From an uncultured Collinsella sp. (GTDB taxonomy: Bacteria > Actinomycetota > Coriobacteriia > Coriobacteriales > Coriobacteriaceae), in NCBI GenBank assembly GCA_900553215.1, contig USCJ01000040.1:1-10451 (forward strand): a DNA stretch of 10,451 nt, written 5' to 3'. A program made the translations under genes and the position numbers. The notes below the pieces were generated by a model. That model saw nothing but the letters and a program-made list of their open reading frames with translations, did no database searches and was not told the DNA's origin. Positions 1 through 6,078 of this stretch are shown here, one piece after another (position 1 is the first letter of the stretch; the number at the start of each line of letters is the position of its first letter).

Positions 1-1
1 A

Positions 2-68
2 TTTATATCCAAAATCAGTCCATACTTCCACCTCGCCCCCGAACGGTTTTATATGAGGGGTGAACGGC
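2..68 (-). promoter_or_regulatory. Leftward promoter with two tandem GAACGG half-sites (copy A)
   Basis: Read on the minus strand, a TATAAA -10 element (2-7) and a weak TGGAAG -35 element (25-30) are separated by exactly 17 bp. Immediately upstream lie two direct half-sites, GAACGGT at 41-47 and GAACGGC at 62-68 on the plus strand, whose starts are 21 bp apart. The same arrangement, with a 22-bp identical core at 26-47, occurs upstream of arcA. A poor -35 with repeated sites just upstream is typical of an activator-dependent promoter. The gene it serves starts to the left of the window; co-regulation with arcA is inference. Confidence 0.6.
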
Positions 69-101
69 ATACACATATACTTCACGCATGGCACACTTTG
101 A

Positions 102-173
102 TTTAATAAAGTTTATTTACGTGCTAAAACGCGTTTTCAATCCAAATAGCAAATGGAACTTAACTTTATTAAA
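102..173. repeat. Spaced perfect 12-bp inverted repeat around a palindrome
   Basis: TTTAATAAAGTT (102-113) is repeated as its exact reverse complement AACTTTATTAAA (162-173), with 48 bp between the arms. Inside lies a self-complementary 12-mer, AAAACGCGTTTT (126-137). A further AATAAAG, the core of the left arm, occurs at 198-204. The arms could be two operators for one dimeric regulator acting through a loop, or the base of a cruciform. Function unknown. Confidence 0.55.
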
Positions 174-281
174 CCACCCTCAAATTGCATATTTCTAATA
201 AAGCTATGAATAGAATTAGCGATTCATGCCGCGTCTCAACCATTTTCATTTTTATTCAGAAAAAATTTTGTCCTATTCATT

Positions 282-309
282 TCTGGTAAACAAATTACCG
301 TTTACCAGA
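282..309. repeat. Perfect 10-bp inverted repeat (operator-like)
   Basis: TCTGGTAAAC (282-291) and GTTTACCAGA (300-309) are exact reverse complements with an 8-bp spacer. The right arm overlaps the ACCGTTT half-site at 297-303. The size and symmetry fit a dimeric repressor operator or a short hairpin; no T-tract follows, so a terminator is unlikely. Confidence 0.55.
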
Positions 310-343
310 CGCTTGATACCGTTCACCGGAAGCTCAGTATAAG
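297..343 (+). promoter_or_regulatory. Rightward tandem half-site pair with downstream TATAAG
   Basis: ACCGTTTACC (297-306) and ACCGTTCACC (318-327) differ at one base and start 21 bp apart, the same spacing as the leftward pairs here and before arcA but in reverse orientation. TTGATA at 313-318 and TATAAG at 338-343 resemble -35 and -10 elements, but the 19-bp spacer is long. Nothing coding follows on the plus strand before the convergent terminator at 404-446. It is a good candidate regulator-binding site; its role as a promoter is doubtful. Confidence 0.45.
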
Positions 344-403
344 GCCCAGCGGATACCGGCTCGCTTTACGGCCCCATTTGTAACAACTTGACTTCTCGGT
401 ATA

Positions 404-446
404 GAAAAACGAACCCGCTTCCCCTAGGGAAACGGGTCCGTTTTCG
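404..446 (-). terminator. Rho-independent terminator of the aminotransferase gene
   Basis: On the minus strand the arms 442-427 and 423-408 form a 16-pair stem with a 3-nt loop, two of the pairs being G-U. The stem is followed by a run of five T (409-405). The G-U pairs exist only in the minus-strand transcript (they are A-C mismatches on the plus strand), so the hairpin is built for leftward transcription. It lies about 50 nt past the aminotransferase stop. A smaller inverted repeat (450-459 with 471-483) sits between the stop and this terminator. Confidence 0.85.
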
Positions 447-493
447 ATTATCTTCGGCCAATTTGGATAAGGCCCTCGAAGATCGTCGGAATC

Positions 494-1618
494 CTAGCGA
501 TCGAACTCCGCCAGTGCCTCGCCCAAAAGCCTCAGGCCCTCGCGAAGAACGTCTTCGCTCGCGCAGTAGCCCAGGCGTGCGCCGCAGGGAAGCTCAAAGC
601 GGCTACCGGGGACCAGCAGCACTCCCCTCTCGGCCAACAGGCGCTTACAGAATTCCTCGTCATCCTCGGGAATATCCAGCTGGATAAACGAGGTGGATAT
701 TCCCTGCGGGGCCGTCCAGGAAACGCGATGCTGCGTATCGATCCAAGCCTGCGCGATATCGCGGTTGCCAAACACGATCTTGCGATTGCGCTCGAGAATC
801 TTATCCTTGTGCTCAAGCACATAGGTCGCCAGGGCATCGTTGAACACGCCGCCGCAGATCATGGTGTAGTCGCGGTAGGTGCGGATGCGGTTGGACACTT
901 CTTCGTCGGCCACGACCCAGCCCACGCGGGCCGCAGGCGTCGAATAGGTCTTGGACACCGAGTTGGTGACAATGGCCTTCTCGTACATGTCGACCATCGA
1001 CATAAAGGCCTTGGTGTTCTCAAGCGGCAGGTACACCTCGTCGCACAGCACATAGGCGCCAACCGAACGGGCGATCTCGGCAATCTGGCCGAGCGTATCG
1101 GCATCGAGCACCGTTCCGATGGGGTTCGATGCGTTGTTAATGCAGATGAGCTTGGTATTGGGACGCACCAAGCGCTTAAGCTCCTCGATATCGGGCCTCC
1201 AGCCAAGCTCCTCGCGAAGCTCCCAATACTCGACCTCGGCACCGAGCGTACGCGGAATCTCGTAGAGCGGCGCGTAGGTGGGCCACTCGGCGATGACATG
1301 GTCGCCGGGCTCGACCACGGCCATGATGGCGTTGAGGTTAGCGCCCGTGCAGCCATTGGTCTGCAGAATGTGATCGGGATTGACCTCGCGACGATACAGC
1401 TTGGCAACCTCGGCCTTAAACTCCGGAGAGCCCTCGATCCAGCCGTAGTTCATCTTCTCGCGGTCCAGGCGCTCGTAGAACGTGGCGCCGTCCTGCTCAT
1501 CGAGCGCGCGCAGCTCGCCCATGGTGGGCGACGAGATCGTCGACTGGGCGATGTCCCACGTGGCGCTCTTCTCCCAAACGTTGAGCCATTCCTCAACGCC
1601 AATCGTCTTAATGTCCAT
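494..1618 (-). CDS. Class I/II PLP-dependent aminotransferase (possibly ArcT-like)
   Basis: A 374-residue fold-type I aminotransferase, close to the family's usual length. Visible motifs: WPTYAPLYE (112-120) around the cofactor ring, NPIG (165-168), DEVY (193-196) for the pyridine nitrogen, NSVSKTY with the Schiff-base Lys223, Arg231 in the phosphate region, and Arg348 in GARLG at the usual carboxylate-binding place. The enzyme should be cytosolic; its substrate cannot be read from sequence. It lies 149 bp downstream of arcA on the same strand. ADI-pathway operons of some lactobacilli contain a transaminase called ArcT, so a role in arginine or ornithine catabolism is a fair inference. The frame is open further upstream to 1672, but ATG 1618 is preceded by AAGGAG at good spacing and fits the family N-terminus (MDIKTIGVEEWLN). 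Alternative: an unrelated amino-acid or MalY-like aminotransferase. Confidence 0.88.
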   Translation of the reverse strand: MDIKTIGVEEWLNVWEKSATWDIAQSTISSPTMGELRALDEQDGATFYERLDREKMNYGWIEGSPEFKAEVAKLYRREVNPDHILQTNGCTGANLNAIMAVVEPGDHVIAEWPTYAPLYEIPRTLGAEVEYWELREELGWRPDIEELKRLVRPNTKLICINNASNPIGTVLDADTLGQIAEIARSVGAYVLCDEVYLPLENTKAFMSMVDMYEKAIVTNSVSKTYSTPAARVGWVVADEEVSNRIRTYRDYTMICGGVFNDALATYVLEHKDKILERNRKIVFGNRDIAQAWIDTQHRVSWTAPQGISTSFIQLDIPEDDEEFCKRLLAERGVLLVPGSRFELPCGARLGYCASEDVLREGLRLLGEALAEFDR

Positions 1619-1673
1619 GGCCAAGCTCCTTACAAAAGCAGTCATCCAACCGTGTTGACGTTCCTCATACAAG

Positions 1674-1707
1674 ATTGGGGCGGCGCGAAAACCCGCACCG
1701 CCCCAAT
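1674..1707 (-). terminator. Hairpin between arcA and the aminotransferase, weak or partial terminator
   Basis: ATTGGGGCGG (1674-1683) and CCGCCCCAAT (1698-1707) are perfect arms. On the minus-strand RNA the stem extends through a G-U pair and three more pairs to 14 pairs closing a 6-nt loop. The sequence after it is CTTGTATG, a poor U-tract, so termination is probably incomplete. It may lower expression of the aminotransferase relative to arcA, or act as a processing or stability element. A second small inverted repeat, ACATCTA/TAGATGT (1713-1719, 1728-1734), precedes it in the transcript. Confidence 0.6.
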
Positions 1708-1767
1708 GGGAGACATCTAACGTCAGCTAGATGTATGTATTAAGACCTATACGGGTCATAGAAGACC

Positions 1768-3009
1768 TTAGAGGTCCTCGCGCCAGAAGGGCATGCTCAT
1801 GCAGCGCGGGCCGCCGCGGCCGCGGGAGAGCTCGGCGGAGGGCACGACGAGAAGGTCCAGGCCCTCCTTGTACAGCACGTCGTTGGTGACGGTGTTGCGC
1901 GCGTAGACGCAGATCTTGCCGGGCTCGACGCACAGGGTGTTGGAGCCGTCGTTCCACTGCTCGCGGGAGGCCGCGATCGGGTCGCCGCCGCCGCAGGGGA
2001 TCAGCTTGACCTGGTCGACGCCGGTGGCGTCCTCCAGGACGTGCTCGAGGGTGTCCTCGATCAGGCGGATGTTCACGTCGCCCGGGTTCTTGCCGGCGGT
2101 CAGCTCGTAGACGCGCAGGGTGCCCATGATGGCGGGGTGGATCGTGAACTTATCGACGTCGATCTGGGTGAAGACCGTGTCGAGGTGCATGAAGGCGCGC
2201 GAGACCGGGATGTCGAAGGCCAGGATGCGCTCGACCTTGGAGTCGGAGTTCCAGAAGATGTTCTGGGCCATGACGTCGATAGCGGCGGCCTGGGTGCGCT
2301 GGGAGATGCCGACGGCGAGGGTCTTCTCGTTGATGTTCAGCACGTCGCCGCCCTCGGTGTGGAACTGGCAGTCGCGGCGGAAGTACAGGGAGACGTCCTT
2401 GTAGTCGGGGTGGTACTTGAAGACGTACTTGCCGTACAGGGTCTCGCGGTTGCGGGTGACCGAGTACATGCGGTTGAGGTTGACGCCCTCGCCGACGACC
2501 GCGAACGGGTCGCGGGTGAAGTAGAGGTTGGGCATCGGGTCGATGATCAGGTCGGACTCGGACTCGGAGTTGACCAGGGAGTCGAGGGTCGTGGACGCCG
2601 TGAGGGGCATGTCGATCTCGGCCTTGGTCATGCCGGCCATGGTCTTCTTGACGAACTCGAGGTTGTCCTCGATGGAGTCCAGCTTCTCGCGGACGATCTG
2701 CGGCATCTGCTGGCCGCGGATGCCTGCCTCGGCGATGTACTGGTCGGTGAACTCGGCGCGGGCGCCGGGGACCTGGTCGAACACCTCGGCGACGAGGTTC
2801 TCGAGGTAGAGGACCTCCACGCCCTGGTCCCTCAGGATCTGGGCGAAGGTGTCGTGCTCCTGCTGTGCGACCTCCAGGAACGGGACGTCGTCGAACAGGA
2901 GTCGCTCGAGCTCGTCGGGCGGCAGGTTGAGGAGCTCGTCGCCGGGACGGTGCAGGCAGACCTTCCTGAGCTTGCCGATCTCGGAAGGCACGTGCAGACC
3001 TTTCGTCAT
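1768..3009 (-). CDS. arcA: Arginine deiminase
   Basis: Hydrolyses L-arginine to citrulline and ammonia, the first step of the ATP-yielding, acid-neutralising arginine deiminase pathway; cytosolic. At 413 residues it is full length. All family landmarks are present: FTRDP with Asp167, HTEGGD (217-222) with the catalytic-region Glu219, HLD (275-277) with the active-site His, GGGD (340-343), and the nucleophile Cys403 in GGPRCMSMPFWRE at the C-terminus. ATG 3009 is preceded by AAAGG and by AGGAGG close to the start; no other nearby Met is possible. Codon use is strongly biased to G/C-ending codons, as for a highly expressed gene. Transcription probably starts near 3085 from the promoter at 3092-3120. 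Neither arcB nor arcC is visible, so the rest of the pathway must lie elsewhere, perhaps to the left of the window. Confidence 0.98.
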   Translation of the reverse strand: MTKGLHVPSEIGKLRKVCLHRPGDELLNLPPDELERLLFDDVPFLEVAQQEHDTFAQILRDQGVEVLYLENLVAEVFDQVPGARAEFTDQYIAEAGIRGQQMPQIVREKLDSIEDNLEFVKKTMAGMTKAEIDMPLTASTTLDSLVNSESESDLIIDPMPNLYFTRDPFAVVGEGVNLNRMYSVTRNRETLYGKYVFKYHPDYKDVSLYFRRDCQFHTEGGDVLNINEKTLAVGISQRTQAAAIDVMAQNIFWNSDSKVERILAFDIPVSRAFMHLDTVFTQIDVDKFTIHPAIMGTLRVYELTAGKNPGDVNIRLIEDTLEHVLEDATGVDQVKLIPCGGGDPIAASREQWNDGSNTLCVEPGKICVYARNTVTNDVLYKEGLDLLVVPSAELSRGRGGPRCMSMPFWREDL

Positions 3010-3091
3010 GGCCTCCTACCTTTCTTTCGGGCCTTACTGGCCGAATGTATCAGCGCCCCTCCATATGAGACGCTGCTTGCTGACAGCTCTA

Positions 3092-3158
3092 GTTATATCC
3101 AAAAATCACCCGCAATTCCACCTCGCCCCCGAACGGTCAACAAAGTGCGATGAACGGT
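3092..3158 (-). promoter_or_regulatory. arcA promoter with two tandem GAACGG half-sites (copy B)
   Basis: On the minus strand, -10 TATAAC (3092-3097) and a weak -35 TGGAAT (3115-3120) are 17 bp apart. Plus-strand GAACGGT repeats at 3131-3137 and 3152-3158 start 21 bp apart, two helical turns, so both would face the same side of the DNA next to the -35 element. The 22-bp core at 3116-3137 is identical to 26-47, and the -10 elements align too. The predicted transcript start near 3085 leaves an arcA leader of about 75 nt. Activation by a factor binding the direct repeats is inference; the factor is unknown. Confidence 0.68.
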
Positions 3159-3463
3159 ATATCGCATGTGATTCCCCCATGATGTACTTCGGCGTTCTAA
3201 AGTAACTTTTCTAAGGTAAACGCTCTTTTTTCTCAAAAATCATTCGCAATTACAACTCCAATCTTTCGATTAGGAATTGCATATCTAAAACGGTTTTATG
3301 TATATAAACGACGCTTGTTCGTGTTTCTGTCTGTATTCGATGATATTCAGCTACCTATCATTCTTATTCACACATACTCACCAGTTGAGTGAGGATATAG
3401 ACCGTTTTTTCACAACGTGACGGGCGTCAGCTCTATGGCTTGTCAGCGTAAGAAGTAGGTAAA

Positions 3464-3515
3464 GATACCGTTCACGCGATACGTCCGTGCCATAGGTCGA
3501 CTAAATTGAGACAAT
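3464..3515 (+). promoter_or_regulatory. Possible ppk1 promoter with a GATACCGTTCAC site
   Basis: GATACCGTTCAC (3464-3475) is identical to 315-326 and matches the arcA half-site core in the orientation facing ppk1. Downstream, GTGCCA (3487-3492) and GACAAT (3510-3515) are 17 bp apart and each match 4 of 6 consensus bases, which would start transcription near 3522 and give a leader of about 40 nt. The site stands slightly further from the -35 than in the arcA promoter (13 bp versus 10 bp) and has no 21-bp partner. Confidence 0.35.
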
Positions 3516-3536
3516 AGTGAATAGTGTTAGGCAACC

Positions 3537-3551
3537 GTCCCCTGCGGGGAC
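3537..3551 (+). other. Small hairpin just upstream of the ppk1 start
   Basis: GTCCCC (3537-3542) and GGGGAC (3546-3551) form a perfect 6-bp stem with a 3-nt loop. The GGGGA in its 3' arm is the best Shine-Dalgarno-like string before ATG 3563, so the stem could limit ribosome access. Confidence 0.4.
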
Positions 3552-3562
3552 TGAACGGACAG

Positions 3563-5965
3563 ATGCATATGCCGAGCAAAATCGAAAAAAAGCAAGCCGC
3601 CGCAAAGCTGCGCAAACCGCCGCGCGACTTCTCGTACACGCAGAACCGAGAGCTCAGCTGGCTGCGCTTTGACAACCGTGTGCTTGACGAAGCCTTCGAC
3701 GAGACCGTTCCGCTGTTCGAGCGTCTAAAGTTCGTGTCGATTTTCGAGTCCAACCTCGACGAGTTTCTCATGGTGCGCGTGGGCGGCCTGTCCGATCTGG
3801 CAGAGCTCAAAAAACAGCCTGTCGACAACAAGAGCAATATGACCGCCTCCGAACAGGTCGATGCTGTCATGACCGAAATGCCCGGGCTCCTTACCCGATG
3901 GGAGTCCATCTTTAAGAGCATCGAGGGCAAGCTCGACACCCTGGGCGTTCACCGCGCCCGCATCGATTCGCTTACGCCCGAGGAGCGCACCTTTGTAACC
4001 CGTTACTTCCAGGCCTACGTGTCGCCGGTCATCTCACCGCTGGTGATTGACCCGCGCCACCCCTTCCCCAACCTGCGCAACGGCGCACTCTACCTGGCCT
4101 GCGGCCTGGACGGCGTCACCGACGAGGAGAGTCTGCTGGGCCTTATCGAGATTCCCGCCTCGATGAACCGCGTGGTCGAGATCCCCTCGCCCACCGGCAC
4201 CTACTCCTACATCTTGCTCGAGGACGTCATCCTCGCCTGCCTGGACAGCTGCTTTGGCTCCTACAAGCCACTCGACCGCGCGCTCATCCGCGTCACCCGC
4301 AACGCCGACATCGATCCGGACGGCGAGGGCGTCGAAGAGGAAGAGGACTACCGCCAGCACATGAAGCGCATCCTCAAGAAGCGCCTGCGTCTGCAGCCGG
4401 TAGTGCTCGCGGTCTCGGGGTCGCTCGAGAAGGCGACGCTCAAGACCATCCGCAAGGCGCTCGAGCTTTCTCGCCGCTCGGTCTTTACCTGCGATATCCC
4501 GCTCGACCTAGGCTACGTCTTTGGCATTGAGGGCAAGATTCCCGAGCACCTGCGCAACGAGCTGCTCTTTACGCCGTTTAAGCCGCAGCCCAACCCCACC
4601 ATCGATATGACCCGCTCCATCCGCGAGCAGGTACTTCAGCACGACAAGCTGCTCTTTTATCCCTATGAGGCCATGAACCCCTTCCTGGATCTGGTGCACG
4701 AGGCCGCCTACGACCCCGAGTGCATCTCACTGCGCATCACGCTCTACCGCGTGGCCAAGCAGAGCCGCCTGTGCGAGTCACTGATCGATGCCGCCGAGAA
4801 CGGCAAAGAGGTCACGGTGCTCATGGAGCTCCGCGCGCGCTTTGACGAGCAGAACAACATCGAGTGGGCCGAGCGCCTGGAAGAGGCCGGCTGCACCGTC
4901 ATCTACGGCTCCGAGGGCTTTAAGTGCCACTCCAAGATCTGCCAGCTCACCTATCGCGAGGGCATGGCGCTAACGCGCCTGACGCTGCTGGGCACCGGCA
5001 ACTTTAACGAGAAGACGGCCAAACTCTACAGCGACTTTATGCTCATGACCGCCCACCCCGGCATCGGCGAGGACGCCAACCTGTTCTTCCGCAACCTGTC
5101 GCTGGGCAATCTGCGCGGCGATTACCGCTTCCTGGGTGTGGCGCCCGTAGGCCTCAAGCCGCTCATCATGCGCGGTCTGGATCGCGAGATCCAGCGCGCT
5201 CTCGCTGGCGAGCCCGCCCGCGTGTTCTTTAAGCTCAACTCGCTCACCGACCGCGAGGTCATCGACAAGATCGCCGAGGCATCGTGCGCAGGAGTCCGCG
5301 TGGACATGATCATCCGCGGCATCTCGTGCCTCAAGCCGGGCGTTCCTGGCAAGACCGAGAACGTGCATGTCCGTTCTATCGTCGGACGCTTTTTGGAGCA
5401 TGCGCGCGTTTACGCCTTTGGCGTGGACTCGGACATGATCTACCTGAGCTCGGCCGACATGATGACGCGCAACACCGAACACCGCGTGGAGATCGCCTTC
5501 CCCGTGCTCGACCCCACCTGCCGCGCCCTGGTGCACGAGTACATGGGCATGCAGCTGCGCGACAACGTGAAGGCCCGCAGCCTCACGAGCGACGGCACTT
5601 GGGTCCCCGTGGAGCGTGCAGAGGGCGAGAAGCCCTTCAACTCGCAGGAAGCCCTGCTGGAGCGTGCCTATCGCAACGCCGAGGCCGCGCCCGAGCCCGT
5701 CATTGAGGCAAAGCCTGCTCCTGAGCCGCAGCCGGCCACACCCGAGGTTCAGAAGGTCCAGGCGACCGTCATTGAGCCCGAGCCCGCACCTGTACCTCAG
5801 CCCGAGCCGCAGGCAGCTAAGCCCGCACCCGAGACGAGCGCCCGTCGCGATAAGCCCGCCGGCAAGACCAAGGCCATCGAGCGCCATCGCCCCGGTCGCG
5901 TGCGCATGGGCCTGGGCCTGATCGGCCTGGGTCTTAAGACGCTCATTACCGGCAAGACGAAATAG
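3563..5965 (+). CDS. ppk1: Polyphosphate kinase 1 with Pro/Glu-rich C-terminal tail
   Basis: Reversibly transfers the gamma-phosphate of ATP to inorganic polyphosphate. From ATG 3563 it has 800 residues, about 100 more than a typical PPK1. In order: the N-domain signature NRELSWLRFDNRVLDEA (28-44) and SNLDEFLMVRV (63-73); YPYEAM (366-371) where many relatives have HPYESF; the phosphohistidine region GFKCHSK with His456; IRGISCLKPGVPG (584-596) and GRFLEHARVY with the second conserved His613. After about residue 707 comes a low-complexity Pro/Glu/Ala segment, then a basic stretch and a Gly/Leu-rich end (about 777-800). Start choice is uncertain: GTG 3524 is in frame but has no ribosome site; ATG 3563 and ATG 3569 both precede the conserved domain. 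It diverges from arcA and ends at a strong terminator, so it looks monocistronic. Confidence 0.96.
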   Translation: MHMPSKIEKKQAAAKLRKPPRDFSYTQNRELSWLRFDNRVLDEAFDETVPLFERLKFVSIFESNLDEFLMVRVGGLSDLAELKKQPVDNKSNMTASEQVDAVMTEMPGLLTRWESIFKSIEGKLDTLGVHRARIDSLTPEERTFVTRYFQAYVSPVISPLVIDPRHPFPNLRNGALYLACGLDGVTDEESLLGLIEIPASMNRVVEIPSPTGTYSYILLEDVILACLDSCFGSYKPLDRALIRVTRNADIDPDGEGVEEEEDYRQHMKRILKKRLRLQPVVLAVSGSLEKATLKTIRKALELSRRSVFTCDIPLDLGYVFGIEGKIPEHLRNELLFTPFKPQPNPTIDMTRSIREQVLQHDKLLFYPYEAMNPFLDLVHEAAYDPECISLRITLYRVAKQSRLCESLIDAAENGKEVTVLMELRARFDEQNNIEWAERLEEAGCTVIYGSEGFKCHSKICQLTYREGMALTRLTLLGTGNFNEKTAKLYSDFMLMTAHPGIGEDANLFFRNLSLGNLRGDYRFLGVAPVGLKPLIMRGLDREIQRALAGEPARVFFKLNSLTDREVIDKIAEASCAGVRVDMIIRGISCLKPGVPGKTENVHVRSIVGRFLEHARVYAFGVDSDMIYLSSADMMTRNTEHRVEIAFPVLDPTCRALVHEYMGMQLRDNVKARSLTSDGTWVPVERAEGEKPFNSQEALLERAYRNAEAAPEPVIEAKPAPEPQPATPEVQKVQATVIEPEPAPVPQPEPQAAKPAPETSARRDKPAGKTKAIERHRPGRVRMGLGLIGLGLKTLITGKTK

Positions 5966-5967
5966 TC

Positions 5968-5993
5968 GTTTGTAGAAGCAGTTTGTAGAAGCG
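5968..5993 (+). repeat. Tandem 13-nt direct repeat after ppk1
   Basis: GTTTGTAGAAGCA (5968-5980) is followed directly by GTTTGTAGAAGCG (5981-5993), identical in 12 of 13 bases. The second unit supplies the first bases of the terminator stem. Probably a slippage duplication in the 3' untranslated region. Confidence 0.7.
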
Positions 5994-6032
5994 CCCCGCA
6001 TTTGAGGAAAGCCTCGGATGCGGGGCGCTTTT
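5989..6032 (+). terminator. Strong Rho-independent terminator of ppk1
   Basis: AAGCGCCCCGCAT (5989-6001) pairs perfectly with ATGCGGGGCGCTT (6018-6030). Inside, two U-G pairs and GAGG/CCTC (6004-6007, 6012-6015) extend the stem to about 19 pairs with a 4-nt AAAG loop. A short T-run (6029-6032) follows. It separates ppk1 from the methyltransferase gene. Confidence 0.9.
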
Positions 6033-6078
6033 CCCTGCTACCATGGTGCGAACAACAACACGAATGACAGGCAGGGAT

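Larger units (their letters stand above)
1..407. other. AT-rich intergenic region, no gene supported
   Basis: I find no credible coding frame here; the stretch is visibly richer in A and T than the flanking genes. It holds a leftward promoter module (2-68), a 12-bp inverted repeat (102-113 with 162-173) enclosing a 12-bp palindrome (126-137), a 6-bp inverted repeat ATGAAT/ATTCAT (206-211, 222-227), a 10-bp inverted repeat (282-309), and a rightward pair of half-sites (297-324) followed by TATAAG at 338-343. The downstream gene for the leftward promoter lies outside the window. No plus-strand gene follows the rightward elements, so they may act at a distance, drive a short RNA, or be relics. 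Confidence 0.6.
3010..3562. other. Divergent intergenic region between arcA and ppk1
   Basis: About 550 bp without a credible gene, AT-rich in its middle part. It contains the arcA leader and promoter (3010-3158), an AATTGCATAT 10-mer at 3275-3284 that also occurs at 183-192, further ACCGTTT-like sites (3288-3294 on the minus strand; 3401-3407 on the plus strand), a GATACCGTTCAC site (3464-3475), a possible ppk1 promoter, and a hairpin just before the ppk1 start. The short frames crossing it lack family resemblance and ribosome binding sites. Confidence 0.6.

Noticed and set aside
206..227. ArgR (ARG box) site at ATGAAT...ATTCAT
   Set aside because: ARG boxes have about 4 bp between TGAAT and ATTCA; here the spacer is about 10 bp. 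Kept only as an inverted repeat.
388..687. Possible 99-residue plus-strand protein
   Set aside because: It crosses the terminator hairpin, overlaps the aminotransferase and is Arg/Pro-rich shadow sequence.
728..1720. 330-codon frame antisense to the aminotransferase
   Set aside because: His/Gly/Leu/Val-rich shadow of a high-GC gene; the opposite strand encodes a complete aminotransferase.
2041..3153. Long open frame of 370 codons antisense to arcA
   Set aside because: Its low-complexity Val/Asp/Leu/Gly composition is the shadow of the GC-biased arcA codons; no family resemblance and no ribosome site.
1..3480. CRISPR array or transposon ends suggested by the repeated 22-mer
   Set aside because: Only two copies 3 kb apart in the same orientation, each in the same promoter position; no spacers, transposase or target duplication.
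4970..6001. 343-codon frame antisense to the end of ppk1
   Set aside because: Low-complexity shadow; it also runs through the ppk1 terminator.
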